NCBI GenBank assembly: GCA_900768185.1
Contig: CAAGCB010000029.1
Coordinates: 124,001 to 188,000, forward strand
From: Alphaproteobacteria bacterium
GTDB taxonomy: Bacteria; Pseudomonadota; Alphaproteobacteria; CAAGCB01; CAG-977
Direction of reading: 5' to 3'
DNA length: 64,000 nucleotides
Both the position numbers and the translations under genes were made by a program. Of this stretch, positions 25,705 through 34,133 are shown piece after piece. Numbering within the stretch: the first letter of the stretch is position 1; the number at the start of each line of letters is the position of its first letter. The notes beneath the pieces are model-generated. The model saw only the letters and a list, made by a program, of their open reading frames with translations, was not told where the DNA came from and searched no databases.

Positions 25705-26265
25705 TTAAAAAGAAACGGCGACGTTTTCTTTTTCCTGTTCCGCGATGTCGAAAAACTCGCGTTTGGAAAAGCCGAAATGTCGGGCAATCAGATTTGACGG
25801 GAACGTGTCGACCGCCGTATTGTAATCGCGCGCGGTCGCGTTGTAATAACGTCGGGCGTTTTGCAGATCGTCTTCGATCTTGTCCAGCGAATCCTGCAAT
25901 TTGGCGAAATTCGCGCCCGCTTTCAGTTCGGGATAGCTTTCCCCCAGCGCGAACAGCGATTTCAATCCCCGCGACAGATCGCTTTCGGCTTTGGCGACGT
26001 CGGCGGGGGCGGACGCGTTCATCGCGGCGTTGCGCAATTTAACGACGTTTTCCAGCGTCGATTGTTCGTGTTTCGCGTATCCTTTGACGCATTCGACCAA
26101 ATTGGGAATCAGGTCGCGGCGGCGTTTCAGCTGGACGGTGACGCCGCTCCACCCCTCGTCGCAGCGGTTTTTCATGCGGATAAAGCGGTTGTAAAGAAAA
26201 ACAAGATAAAGAGGGATCGCGACGGCAACGGCGGCAAAGACGGACATGGGGAACAGCCTTTTCAT
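25705..26265 (-). CDS. lemA: LemA-family protein
   Basis: A 186-residue protein with one N-terminal membrane anchor (VFAAVAVAIPLYLVFLYNRF) and the LemA coiled helical domain: DEGWSGVTVQLKRRRDLIPN, LVECVKGYAKHEQSTLENV, then YPELKAGANFAKLQDSLDKI and the ending ARHFGFSKREFFDIAEQEKE. The frame is open to 26496 but the ATG at 26265 starts the anchor. Forms an operon with the DUF2207 gene. Confidence 0.92.
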   Translation of the reverse strand: MKRLFPMSVFAAVAVAIPLYLVFLYNRFIRMKNRCDEGWSGVTVQLKRRRDLIPNLVECVKGYAKHEQSTLENVVKLRNAAMNASAPADVAKAESDLSRGLKSLFALGESYPELKAGANFAKLQDSLDKIEDDLQNARRYYNATARDYNTAVDTFPSNLIARHFGFSKREFFDIAEQEKENVAVSF

Positions 26266-26446
26266 AAATTGAAACTTCGGTTCAGTATAATCCGTTTTTT
26301 TACGCGCAAAAACAAAATTCGGAAAGGCGCGCGCGTTTTCAAAAACGGATACGGGCAAGACGGGACGGCGAAAAACGATTTGAACGCCGCCGTCCGATCG
26401 CCCCGTTTTCGAACGGCAAAAAAATAAACGGACGTGTAGAAAAAGA

Positions 26447-26475
26447 TTGCTTTTTACGGCGGTCTGATTTATATA
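26447..26475 (+). promoter_or_regulatory. Sigma-70 type promoter of adhE
   Basis: -35 TTGCTT (26447-26452), 17-bp spacer, -10 TATATA (26470-26475). The expected start of transcription, about 26482, falls inside the operator at 26479-26500. Confidence 0.65.
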
Positions 26476-26478
26476 GCT

Positions 26479-26500
26479 AATCGTGAAACAAATCACGATT
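26479..26500. promoter_or_regulatory. Rex-like operator in front of adhE
   Basis: Perfect inverted repeat AATCGTGA (26479-26486), 6-nt centre, TCACGATT (26493-26500). The inner 18 bp TCGTGAA-ACAA-ATCACGA closely follow the Rex consensus TTGTGAA-N4-TTCACAA. Rex represses fermentation genes, adhE in particular, until NADH rises. Position over the start of transcription supports repression. No rex gene is in the window. Confidence 0.55.
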
Positions 26501-26557
26501 TGCCGGTTCCCGGGCGCAGGCGCGGGGGGCGATCATCTTGAACAAGGTAAGGATTCA

Positions 26558-29146
26558 ATGGAAGTTAAAACAGCAGAAGATTTGGAGCTGGTTATCTCCA
26601 AAGCGCACGAAGCGCAGGCGGTTTATGCCACCTATACGCAGGAACAGGTCGACAAGATCTTCCGCGCGGTTTCTCTGGCCGCCAACAAAATGCGCATTCC
26701 TCTGGCCAAAATGGCTGTCGAGGAAACGGGCATGGGCGTCGTCGAAGACAAAGTGATCAAGAACCACTTCGCGTCCGAATACATTTATAACAAATACCGC
26801 GATATGAAAACCTGCGGCATCATTAAAGAAGACAAAGCCAACGGTATCAAAAAAATCGCCGAACCCATCGGCGTCATCGCGGGCGTCGTTCCGACGACGA
26901 ATCCGACTTCCACCGCGATTTTCAAAACGCTGATCGCGCTGAAAACCCGCAACGCCATTGTCTTTTCGCCGCACCCGCGCGCGAAAAACAGCACGATCGC
27001 CGCGGCGAAACTGTGTCTGGAAGCCGCCGTCAAAGCCGGCGCGCCCGAAGGCATCGTCGGCTGGATCGACGAACCGTCCATTGAATTGTCCGACATGCTG
27101 ATGAAACACCCCAAGGTCGACATCATTCTGGCGACCGGCGGTCCCGGCATGGTCAAAGCCGCTTATTCGTCGGGCAAGCCCGCTTTGGGCGTCGGTCCCG
27201 GCAACACGCCCGCGGTCATCGACGAAACCGCCGACGTCAAGATGGCTGTTTCCTCCATCTTGCTCAGCAAGACGTTTGACAACGGCATGATTTGCGCGTC
27301 CGAACAGTCCATCGTCGCCGTTTCCGACGTTTATGACGAAGTCAAAAACGAACTGAAATACCGCGGCGCCTATCTTTTGAACGACGAAGAACGCGAAAAG
27401 GTCGCCGCTATCATACTGACTCCGCGCGGCGTCAACCCCGCCATCGTCGGACAGCCCGCTTACAAAATCGCCGCTTTGGCGGGATTTGAAGTCCCCGAAG
27501 AATCCAAAGTGCTGGTCGGCGAAGTCGAAGACGTAACGACGGCTGAACCGTTCGCGCATGAAAAATTGTCGCCGGTTCTGGCTCTGTATCGCGCCGAAAA
27601 TTTTGAAGACGCGATGGAAAAAGCCTATACGCTGGTTGATCACGGCGGCGCGGGTCATACGTCCGTTTTGTACACGGACGACCGCAAAGACGACCGCATC
27701 AAGGCGTTCGGCAACAAAATCCACACGGGACGCATTCTGATCAATACGCCCGCGGCGCATGGCGCGATCGGCGATTTGTTCAACTTCAAACTGGAACCGA
27801 CCCTGACGATCGGTTGCGGTTCGTGGGGCGGTAACGCCACCAGCGAAAACGTCGGTCCGAAACACTTGCTGAACATCAAAACCGTCGCAGAAAGGAGAGA
27901 AAACATGCTCTGGTTCAAAGTTCCGCCGAAAGTCTATTTCAAACGCGGGGCGATTGATCCGGCTCTGCGCGAATTGAAAGGCAAGAAAAAGGCGTTCATC
28001 GTCACCGACCGTTTCCTGTTCAATTCCGGCATGTCGAAAAAGATCACCGATGTTCTGGAAGAAATCGGCGTCGATTATCAGATTTTCTTCGACGTGAAGC
28101 CCGATCCCGATCTGTCCACGATCAACAAGGCGTTCACGATGGTCAAAGCCTACGAACCCGACGTGTTCATTTCCATGGGCGGCGGTTCGCCGATGGACGC
28201 GGCGAAAATCTTGTGGCTGATGTACGAACAGCCCGATGTCAAATTCGAAGACGTCGCGATGCGCTTTTTGGATATCCGCAAGAGAATTTGCGATCTGCCC
28301 GCTTTGGGTCGGAAAGCCGACATGGTTGCCATTCCGACGACATCCGGCACGGGTTCCGAAGTCACGCCGTTCGCCGTTATCACGGACGACCGGACGCACA
28401 TCAAATACCCGATTGCGGACTATGCGCTGACTCCGACCATGGCGATCGTCGATCCGGATCTGGTCGACACCATGCCCCCCGGACTGTGCGCCGCCGGCGG
28501 CATTGACGCTTTGGTTCACGCCGTCGAAGCCTACGTTTCCATCATGGCGACGAACTTCACGAACTCCATGGCTTTGGAAGCCGCGAAAAAGGTCTTTAAA
28601 TACCTGCCGCGTTCCTACCACGAAGGCAAAAACGACCCGTTGGCGCGTGAAAAAATGCACTACGCCGCGACGTTGGCGGGTATGGCGTTCGCCAACGCGT
28701 TCCTGGGACTGTGCCATTCCATGGCGCATAAACTGGGCGCCATGTACAATGTGCCGCACGGCATCGCCAACGCGTTGCTGATTTGTCAGGTTATTCGTTT
28801 CAACGCGTCCGACGCCCCGACGAAACAGGCGGCTTTCGCGCAGTACAAATATCCGAACGCGAAAGAAAAGTACGGTCAGATCGCCAACCAGTTGAAACTG
28901 GGCGGCAAGAATGACGACGAAAAGCTGGAATTGCTGATCAACGCCATTCAGGGTCTGAAAAAAGAAATCAACATTCCGTTGTCAATCCGCGAATACGGCA
29001 TTTCGGAAAAAGAATTCTTTGACAGACTGGACGAATTGACCGAAATGGCGTTTGACGATCAGTGCACGGGCGCGAACCCGCGTTATCCCTTGATGAAAGA
29101 AATCAAGGAATTGTACATCAAAGCTTACGAAGGCATCACCGATTAA
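26558..29146 (+). CDS. adhE: Bifunctional acetaldehyde-CoA/alcohol dehydrogenase
   Basis: Two-domain fermentation enzyme of 862 residues reducing acetyl-CoA to acetaldehyde and then ethanol with NADH. The N-terminal aldehyde dehydrogenase has catalytic Cys246 in NGMICASEQS, the same number as in E. coli, which supports the ATG at 26558 (AAGGA before it) over the upstream 26483. The C-terminal iron-dependent alcohol dehydrogenase starts near residue 450 (MLWFKVPPKVYFKRGA) and has GGGSPMDAAK and the metal-ligand segment LCHSMAHKLGAMYNVPHG. It forms spirosomes in other bacteria. Monocistronic with promoter, operator and terminator. Confidence 0.97.
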   Translation: MEVKTAEDLELVISKAHEAQAVYATYTQEQVDKIFRAVSLAANKMRIPLAKMAVEETGMGVVEDKVIKNHFASEYIYNKYRDMKTCGIIKEDKANGIKKIAEPIGVIAGVVPTTNPTSTAIFKTLIALKTRNAIVFSPHPRAKNSTIAAAKLCLEAAVKAGAPEGIVGWIDEPSIELSDMLMKHPKVDIILATGGPGMVKAAYSSGKPALGVGPGNTPAVIDETADVKMAVSSILLSKTFDNGMICASEQSIVAVSDVYDEVKNELKYRGAYLLNDEEREKVAAIILTPRGVNPAIVGQPAYKIAALAGFEVPEESKVLVGEVEDVTTAEPFAHEKLSPVLALYRAENFEDAMEKAYTLVDHGGAGHTSVLYTDDRKDDRIKAFGNKIHTGRILINTPAAHGAIGDLFNFKLEPTLTIGCGSWGGNATSENVGPKHLLNIKTVAERRENMLWFKVPPKVYFKRGAIDPALRELKGKKKAFIVTDRFLFNSGMSKKITDVLEEIGVDYQIFFDVKPDPDLSTINKAFTMVKAYEPDVFISMGGGSPMDAAKILWLMYEQPDVKFEDVAMRFLDIRKRICDLPALGRKADMVAIPTTSGTGSEVTPFAVITDDRTHIKYPIADYALTPTMAIVDPDLVDTMPPGLCAAGGIDALVHAVEAYVSIMATNFTNSMALEAAKKVFKYLPRSYHEGKNDPLAREKMHYAATLAGMAFANAFLGLCHSMAHKLGAMYNVPHGIANALLICQVIRFNASDAPTKQAAFAQYKYPNAKEKYGQIANQLKLGGKNDDEKLELLINAIQGLKKEINIPLSIREYGISEKEFFDRLDELTEMAFDDQCTGANPRYPLMKEIKELYIKAYEGITD

Positions 29147-29174
29147 CCCCTTTTAAGGTGTGCCTTCGGCAGGG

Positions 29175-29208
29175 AACAGGCTTCGGGAAACCGAAGCCTG
29201 TTTTTTTT
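29175..29208 (+). terminator. Terminator after adhE
   Basis: AACAGGCTTCGG (29175-29186), GAAA tetraloop, CCGAAGCCTGTT (29191-29202), then T run. A very strong intrinsic terminator. Confidence 0.95.
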
Positions 29209-29434
29209 CGTGTGCTAAATTTTTATAAAATGGACAAATTTTTCAAATATGAACGGCGTGCGGCGTTTTTTGATGCAAAAATCTGTTAACATAGTGAAAA
29301 TAAATAAATATTTTTACGGCGTCTTTGCTTTTTTGTCGATTTTTTTCAAAAACACCTTGCGCGCGTCAATCCGGTCGGCTAGTATGGAAAGCAACAGGGG
29401 GAAAGTCCCCGTTCAAATCAAAGGATATCCGATT

Positions 29435-29671
29435 ATGGCATTGAAGTGGTCTGACGTTGACGAATTGGCGAACGCCTTGGAAAAACTTTATCCGCAGACT
29501 GACTTGTCCGTTTTGGAATATGACGAATTGCGCGCCATGGTCGCCGGAATGGACGGCTTTGACGACGCGTCCGTTCCCGACGACGACGATATGGAAGCCG
29601 TTATTCGCGCTTGGGTCGATATCCAGTTTCCCGAAGACGCCGAACGCGTCAATTCGGAAGACATAGACTGA
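29435..29671 (+). CDS. iscX: IscX-like Fe-S assembly protein
   Basis: A 78-residue acidic protein matching IscX: MALKWSDVDELANALEKLYP, a central LRAMVAGMDGFDD and a C-terminal MEAVIRAWVDIQFPED. IscX binds IscS and iron and tunes Fe-S cluster assembly. The ATG at 29435 has AAGGATATCC before it; the frame is open further upstream but that part is not protein-like. No other isc gene is nearby; it is 14 nt before the RNase J-like gene, so they may share a transcript. Confidence 0.85.
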   Translation: MALKWSDVDELANALEKLYPQTDLSVLEYDELRAMVAGMDGFDDASVPDDDDMEAVIRAWVDIQFPEDAERVNSEDID

Positions 29672-29685
29672 AAGGATAAACGGTT

Positions 29686-31347
29686 ATGGCTGAATCTTTC
29701 ACATCTTGGAAATCCGCCGGCGGAAACAACGCCGATCATATCGGCGGCAACGGTTACGAATTTTCCTACACCGACGAATCCGGCGAAAAAAAAGGTGTGG
29801 TGCAGGTTGATTACGGTTCCTTGTTTTGCAAAAAGGAAGAAACGGGGTACGACGCCTTTATTCCGACCATGCCCGAATCGGACGATATTCTGATTACGCA
29901 CGGACACGCCGATCATATGGGCGGATTGGCGCATCTGATGAATTTGAAACGCGCCGAATTTGAACAAAAGCGCGCGCGGGGCGAAAATCTGACGGTTCAT
30001 TGTACGGCGTTTGCCGAAAAGCTGATTAAAAACAGTTTGCAAAGCACGGGCATTCCCAAAGAGGAATTCCCGAATTTCCACGTTTTCAATCCGGGGGAAA
30101 CATTCGAAGTCAACGGATTTAAAGTCGAACCGTTTTCCGTTTCCCATTCGATTCCCGACGCGGTCGGCTTTGTAATCGAAAGCCCCAACGGCACGCGCAT
30201 GATGACGACGGGCGATTTCAAAACCGCCAAGGTGCCGCTGGGAAAAGGATTTGATGACGAAAAAGTCGCCGCAATCGCGTCCAAAGGCATTGATTATCTG
30301 TTTATCGATTCGACGTCTTCGACGGGCAAAGGCGAAACCATCGGCGAATCCGAAGTCAAAAAAGGATTGCGTGAAATTTTGAAAGAATCCGAAAACGGTC
30401 CGATTATTTCAGGCGTGATTTCTTCGTCCTGTCACCGTTTGCACACGGTCGCGACCGCTTTGGCGGAGGAGGCTTTGGAAAAAGGCGCGGAACCCCGCAC
30501 GATGATTTTGGACGGCGCGTCCCTGATCAACGCCAGACGCGCGATGAACGCTTGCGGCTATAAACTGGAAGATATCATTCGCGAAGAAACGGGCGTCGAA
30601 ATGAAAATCGTTTCCGCAAATTCGAAAACGGCGCAGCGGACGCCGCCCGAAAATCGATTCTACGTTTGCACGGGAACGCAGGGCGAAGACGCGTCGTTGC
30701 TGAAAATCGCCGAAGGACGCAATAAAAACATTTCATTGGGCGAAATGCGCGAAACGTCGGGAAAAGGTAAAGATTTGCCGATTTATGTCTACGATTTGCA
30801 GTCTTGCATTCCAGGAAGCGAGGAAACGCACAAGGCTTTGGAAGAAAAATTTCAGGCGCAAGGGTGCGTGACCTATTTCCCCAGCCGCTATAAACCGAAC
30901 AAATACACGATTCACGCATCGGGACACGCGGGGGCGGGCGATGTCGCCAAAATCTGCAAAATCGTTTCCGAATCGTCCCCGCGCCGCACGACGGTCGTTC
31001 CCATTCACGGCGATCCCGCCCAGCGTCGAAATGTGATGAAAATCGCGCAGGAAAGCGGGTTGAGCGCATGCATCATTCCGAATATGGTTGAAATGCGGGC
31101 GTTCAAAAAATACGCGACGTGGGAAAACGGCGGCAAAACCGAAGAATGGATCGGCGTGAACGACGCGAATAACGATTTCAGAAAACCGTATTTCAAATAC
31201 GACCGGTTGGCTTTGGATCTGGAAACAAAAAAACGCGAGAAAATCGGCTATTATAAATACAAACGCGCGCCGCGCAAAAACAAAGGCGCGCCCGATGTTC
31301 AAAAGTCAACCAATCTGGCGATGTTGCGCAAACAGCACGGACGCTGA
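29686..31347 (+). CDS. RNase J-like beta-CASP metallo-hydrolase
   Basis: Metallo-beta-lactamase-fold nuclease of 553 residues. Zinc site HGHADHMGG (about residue 70), a mid-protein acidic ligand in TTGDFKTAKVP, and RNase J signatures YVCTGTQGEDASL, HASGHAGAGD and VPIHGDPAQR are visible. RNase J processes or degrades RNA with 5'-monophosphate ends. The overall length and N-terminus differ from standard RNase J, so it may be a divergent branch; activity on RNA is inferred. Confidence 0.82.
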   Translation: MAESFTSWKSAGGNNADHIGGNGYEFSYTDESGEKKGVVQVDYGSLFCKKEETGYDAFIPTMPESDDILITHGHADHMGGLAHLMNLKRAEFEQKRARGENLTVHCTAFAEKLIKNSLQSTGIPKEEFPNFHVFNPGETFEVNGFKVEPFSVSHSIPDAVGFVIESPNGTRMMTTGDFKTAKVPLGKGFDDEKVAAIASKGIDYLFIDSTSSTGKGETIGESEVKKGLREILKESENGPIISGVISSSCHRLHTVATALAEEALEKGAEPRTMILDGASLINARRAMNACGYKLEDIIREETGVEMKIVSANSKTAQRTPPENRFYVCTGTQGEDASLLKIAEGRNKNISLGEMRETSGKGKDLPIYVYDLQSCIPGSEETHKALEEKFQAQGCVTYFPSRYKPNKYTIHASGHAGAGDVAKICKIVSESSPRRTTVVPIHGDPAQRRNVMKIAQESGLSACIIPNMVEMRAFKKYATWENGGKTEEWIGVNDANNDFRKPYFKYDRLALDLETKKREKIGYYKYKRAPRKNKGAPDVQKSTNLAMLRKQHGR

Positions 31348-31420
31348 TAAAATCAAGAAAAACCCTTCTGTCCGTTCACGGGGCTTTTCGTTGTCGCGCG
31401 ACGGGATATGAACGGCATGA

Positions 31421-31450
31421 AAAAGCCCTTTGTTTAACAAAGGGCTTTTT
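31421..31450. terminator. Bidirectional terminator
   Basis: AAAAGCCCTTTG (31421-31432) pairs with CAAAGGGCTTTT (31438-31449) around a short AT loop, with T runs on both exits. It separates the RNase J-like gene from the leftward metallopeptidase-like gene. Confidence 0.92.
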
Positions 31451-31468
31451 CGGATACGGATTTTTATA

Positions 31469-32614
31469 TCAGCGTTGATTTCCGCGGCGGATCAGCAAAA
31501 TGCCGCCGTCGGCGGAATGGTTCGCGGCGGGTTTCGTTACCGCGCGCATCTTTTTCGTTTCCGCTTTCAGTGCCTTTTCCGCGTCGCCGTTTCCTTTGCC
31601 GCTTGCCACCTCGGTGGCGTTGATGCGCTTGATCAAATCGACGCAGTTTGAAACGATGGCGTAAGCTTCTTTCTTTTGCGGGGTGTCGGCGGTTGACGGA
31701 TTGAACATTTTTTTTGTTTCTTTCAAGTATTTCATCGCGTATATCTGCGCGCCGCTGTTGCCCGCCAGCGCACGCAACGGAACGTCTTTCAGCGACGGGT
31801 CGCGGGGCGCCCCCTTGGCGGCGGCGGATTCGTCGTATAATTCCATCGCCGTTTTCGTCAGCCGATGAACCTGACGCGCCTGTCCGGATTCTAAAAACGC
31901 CTCAAACCCGTCAACGCGTTCGCCGCCGCAGAATTTTGAAATTTCGGCGGGCTTCATTGACACATAGGGACGGTCGTCGGGTTCTTCGGTCAGTCCGGAC
32001 AGCGCGGGTTCGACATCGTATCCCTGTTCGTAGGACGCGCAAATGCGTTCGTCGTCGTACCAACCTTTGAACGCGTCGGACGGATTTTTCGATTTGTCAA
32101 AGCGGCGAACCAGGGGCGCGTAATGTTTGGTAAAACGCAACATCGGCGCTTTGTGTCCCTGCGCTTCCCATTCTTTGCACGCCAGAATGGCTTGCGTCTG
32201 CGCGTCGGCTTCGGTCGCGCGGTTGATCATCAGCCGCGTGGCGTAATCCAGATTCTGCACTTCGGCTTCGCTGCGTCCCTGATTGTTCTGCCACAGGTGG
32301 CGCGCTTCGTGGACAAGGGCGAATTCCATAAAGTCCATGCCGAGCGATTTCGCCATGACAATCCGGTTGTTTTCGGGGTCGAAATAACCGCCCGCCGTAC
32401 CCAAAGCCGTTTCCAGATAGAAATCGACCTTGTATTTTTTCATGTCTTCGATGGCGTTGCGTCCCGTCGGAATCGCCGCCAGCGAATCGAACAGATCCTC
32501 GGCGAATTTCTTTTCCGGCGGCGCGACGTTCACCTTAACGCCGTGCAGCAGGTACTGTTCCACCGGTTCTTTTTGCTGATTTTCCGTTTTTTCAAACGCT
32601 TCTTTCAAACTCAT
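31469..32614 (-). CDS. Putative metallopeptidase, DUF6782-like
   Basis: A 381-residue cytoplasmic protein. The middle of the first half has FALVHEARHLWQN, an HExxH-type zinc motif, preceded by GGYFDPENNRIVMAK, as in the DUF6782 putative metallopeptidases (assignment by pattern). The C-terminal half is helical with no recognised domain; the end is basic (KKMRAVTKPAANHS). No signal peptide. A GAGTTTGAAAG region precedes the ATG. Substrate and role unknown. Confidence 0.65.
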   Translation of the reverse strand: MSLKEAFEKTENQQKEPVEQYLLHGVKVNVAPPEKKFAEDLFDSLAAIPTGRNAIEDMKKYKVDFYLETALGTAGGYFDPENNRIVMAKSLGMDFMEFALVHEARHLWQNNQGRSEAEVQNLDYATRLMINRATEADAQTQAILACKEWEAQGHKAPMLRFTKHYAPLVRRFDKSKNPSDAFKGWYDDERICASYEQGYDVEPALSGLTEEPDDRPYVSMKPAEISKFCGGERVDGFEAFLESGQARQVHRLTKTAMELYDESAAAKGAPRDPSLKDVPLRALAGNSGAQIYAMKYLKETKKMFNPSTADTPQKKEAYAIVSNCVDLIKRINATEVASGKGNGDAEKALKAETKKMRAVTKPAANHSADGGILLIRRGNQR

Positions 32615-32789
32615 GTTCTTCGCCTTTGAATCTCTAAAATGGATATGCTTGGATAAAACTGCCTTAGTTTTTCGTTTTTGTCAATATTTCCGGCAAAAAA
32701 ACATTGAAACGCGCTTGGGTTCGGATATAAGTGTTGTTGCGATTCGATTAAAGGCGCGCGGCATCGCGGCGCGAAAGGAATACGAAAAA

Positions 32790-34133
32790 ATGATTCCCGT
32801 TCAAGAAATCAAAAACGAAGAAATCATTATGGCGAATGTCGTCAAGTGGCTGGTTCTGTCGCTGATCGCGGGGGCGCTGACGGGCGGGCTGATCGGCGGT
32901 TTCCTGTTGGCGTTGCAGGCGTCGATCCGTTTTGTCAACGCTTTGCCGGAATGGCGTTATCTTTTGATACCGGTCGGCTTGCTGGGCAGTATTTACAGCA
33001 TACGCCTGATTGCTCCCGCCGCCGCGGGACACGGTACGGACAAGGTGATTTCCGCCCTGCATTTTCGCGCGGGTCGAATCCCTTTTCCCGTCGTTCCCGC
33101 TAAAATCCTGTCGACGATTTTCACGCTGGCGCCGGGGGGCGTCGTCGGAACGGAAGGTCCCAGCGTTCAAATCGGCGCGGGTTTTACGTCGGCTTTGGCG
33201 GTGTGGCTGAAGTTTTCGGAAAAAGAACGCAAAAAGTTGGTGATTTGCGGTATCGCCGCGGCTTTGTCCGCCGTGTTGGGCGCGCCGGTGGGCGGAGCGG
33301 TTTTCGGGGTGGAAGTGTTGTTCGTCGGCGGATTTTTTTATCCCGTTTTACTGCCCGCCGTCATCAGCAGCATCGCGTCTTATTGCGTGTGCGCGGCGAT
33401 GGGCGTGTCTTACGCCGTTCCCGCCGTCGCCGTTCCCGCGCTGAACGCCGCGTCGCTGGGGTGGTGCGTGTGCGCCGCCGTGTTTTTCAGCATGGTCTGC
33501 ATTTATCATGTCGAAACGGTGCGGTTCGTTTCGCGCGCGTTTCAGAAAATTAACGCGCCGTTGCCGGTTAAAAGCTTTGTTTCTTCAGCGATTTTGCTCG
33601 GCGTTGCCGCGGCGGGCGGCGATTTTCTGCTGGGTATGGGCGAAGACGGGCTGAAAGGGGCTTTGGCGGGGACTGAACCGCCGTGGTACGCTTTTTTCCT
33701 GAAATCGATTCTGCTGGCGGTGACATTGGCGGGCGGCGGTTCCGGCGGCGTGTTGACGCCGACGTTTTACATCGGCGCGGCGGCGGGCGGGCTGTTTGCG
33801 GGCGCGTTCGGGCTTGATGTCGGATTTTTTGCCGCGCTGGGCTTTGTCGCATGCGTCGCGGGGGCGGTGAACACGCCGCTGGCGGCGACGTTTATGGCGG
33901 TGGAGCTGTTCGGCAGCGCAATCGCGCCCTATGCGGGCATGGTGTGCGTCATTTGCTATATGCTGACGGGATTGCGCAGTCTGTATCCGACGCAGGTTTT
34001 GGTTCAGCCGAAATCGGACGAGTTCGTTTTGGTCGATCCGAACGACAAGACCAGCTGGAAAGTCAGACCCAGAAAAAAATCGCGGCGGAAATTCTTTTCC
34101 CGCCGCAAAATCACCGCTGAAAAACGGAATTAA
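32790..34133 (+). CDS. CLC-family chloride channel/transporter
   Basis: A 447-residue polytopic membrane protein of the ClC family. Selectivity-filter segments are present: GGVVGTEGPSVQIGAG (the GxEGP motif) and GGSGGVLTPTFYIGAA (GxFxP region), plus AAALSAVLGAPVGGAVFGVE. Probably an anion exchanger or channel. The ATG at 32790 with GGA upstream is chosen; ATG 32829 is an alternative. The tail is very basic. Its stop overlaps the converging transporter gene in TTAA. Confidence 0.88.
   Translation: MIPVQEIKNEEIIMANVVKWLVLSLIAGALTGGLIGGFLLALQASIRFVNALPEWRYLLIPVGLLGSIYSIRLIAPAAAGHGTDKVISALHFRAGRIPFPVVPAKILSTIFTLAPGGVVGTEGPSVQIGAGFTSALAVWLKFSEKERKKLVICGIAAALSAVLGAPVGGAVFGVEVLFVGGFFYPVLLPAVISSIASYCVCAAMGVSYAVPAVAVPALNAASLGWCVCAAVFFSMVCIYHVETVRFVSRAFQKINAPLPVKSFVSSAILLGVAAAGGDFLLGMGEDGLKGALAGTEPPWYAFFLKSILLAVTLAGGGSGGVLTPTFYIGAAAGGLFAGAFGLDVGFFAALGFVACVAGAVNTPLAATFMAVELFGSAIAPYAGMVCVICYMLTGLRSLYPTQVLVQPKSDEFVLVDPNDKTSWKVRPRKKSRRKFFSRRKITAEKRN

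Noticed and set aside
26555..28759. A 734-codon open frame antisense to adhE, and similarly long ones antisense to accC (53118-54680) and to the transporter operon (57581-59248)
   Set aside because: They are byproducts of the strongly biased codons of well-supported genes on the other strand; the translations are Arg/Phe/Asp-rich and have no recognisable domain.
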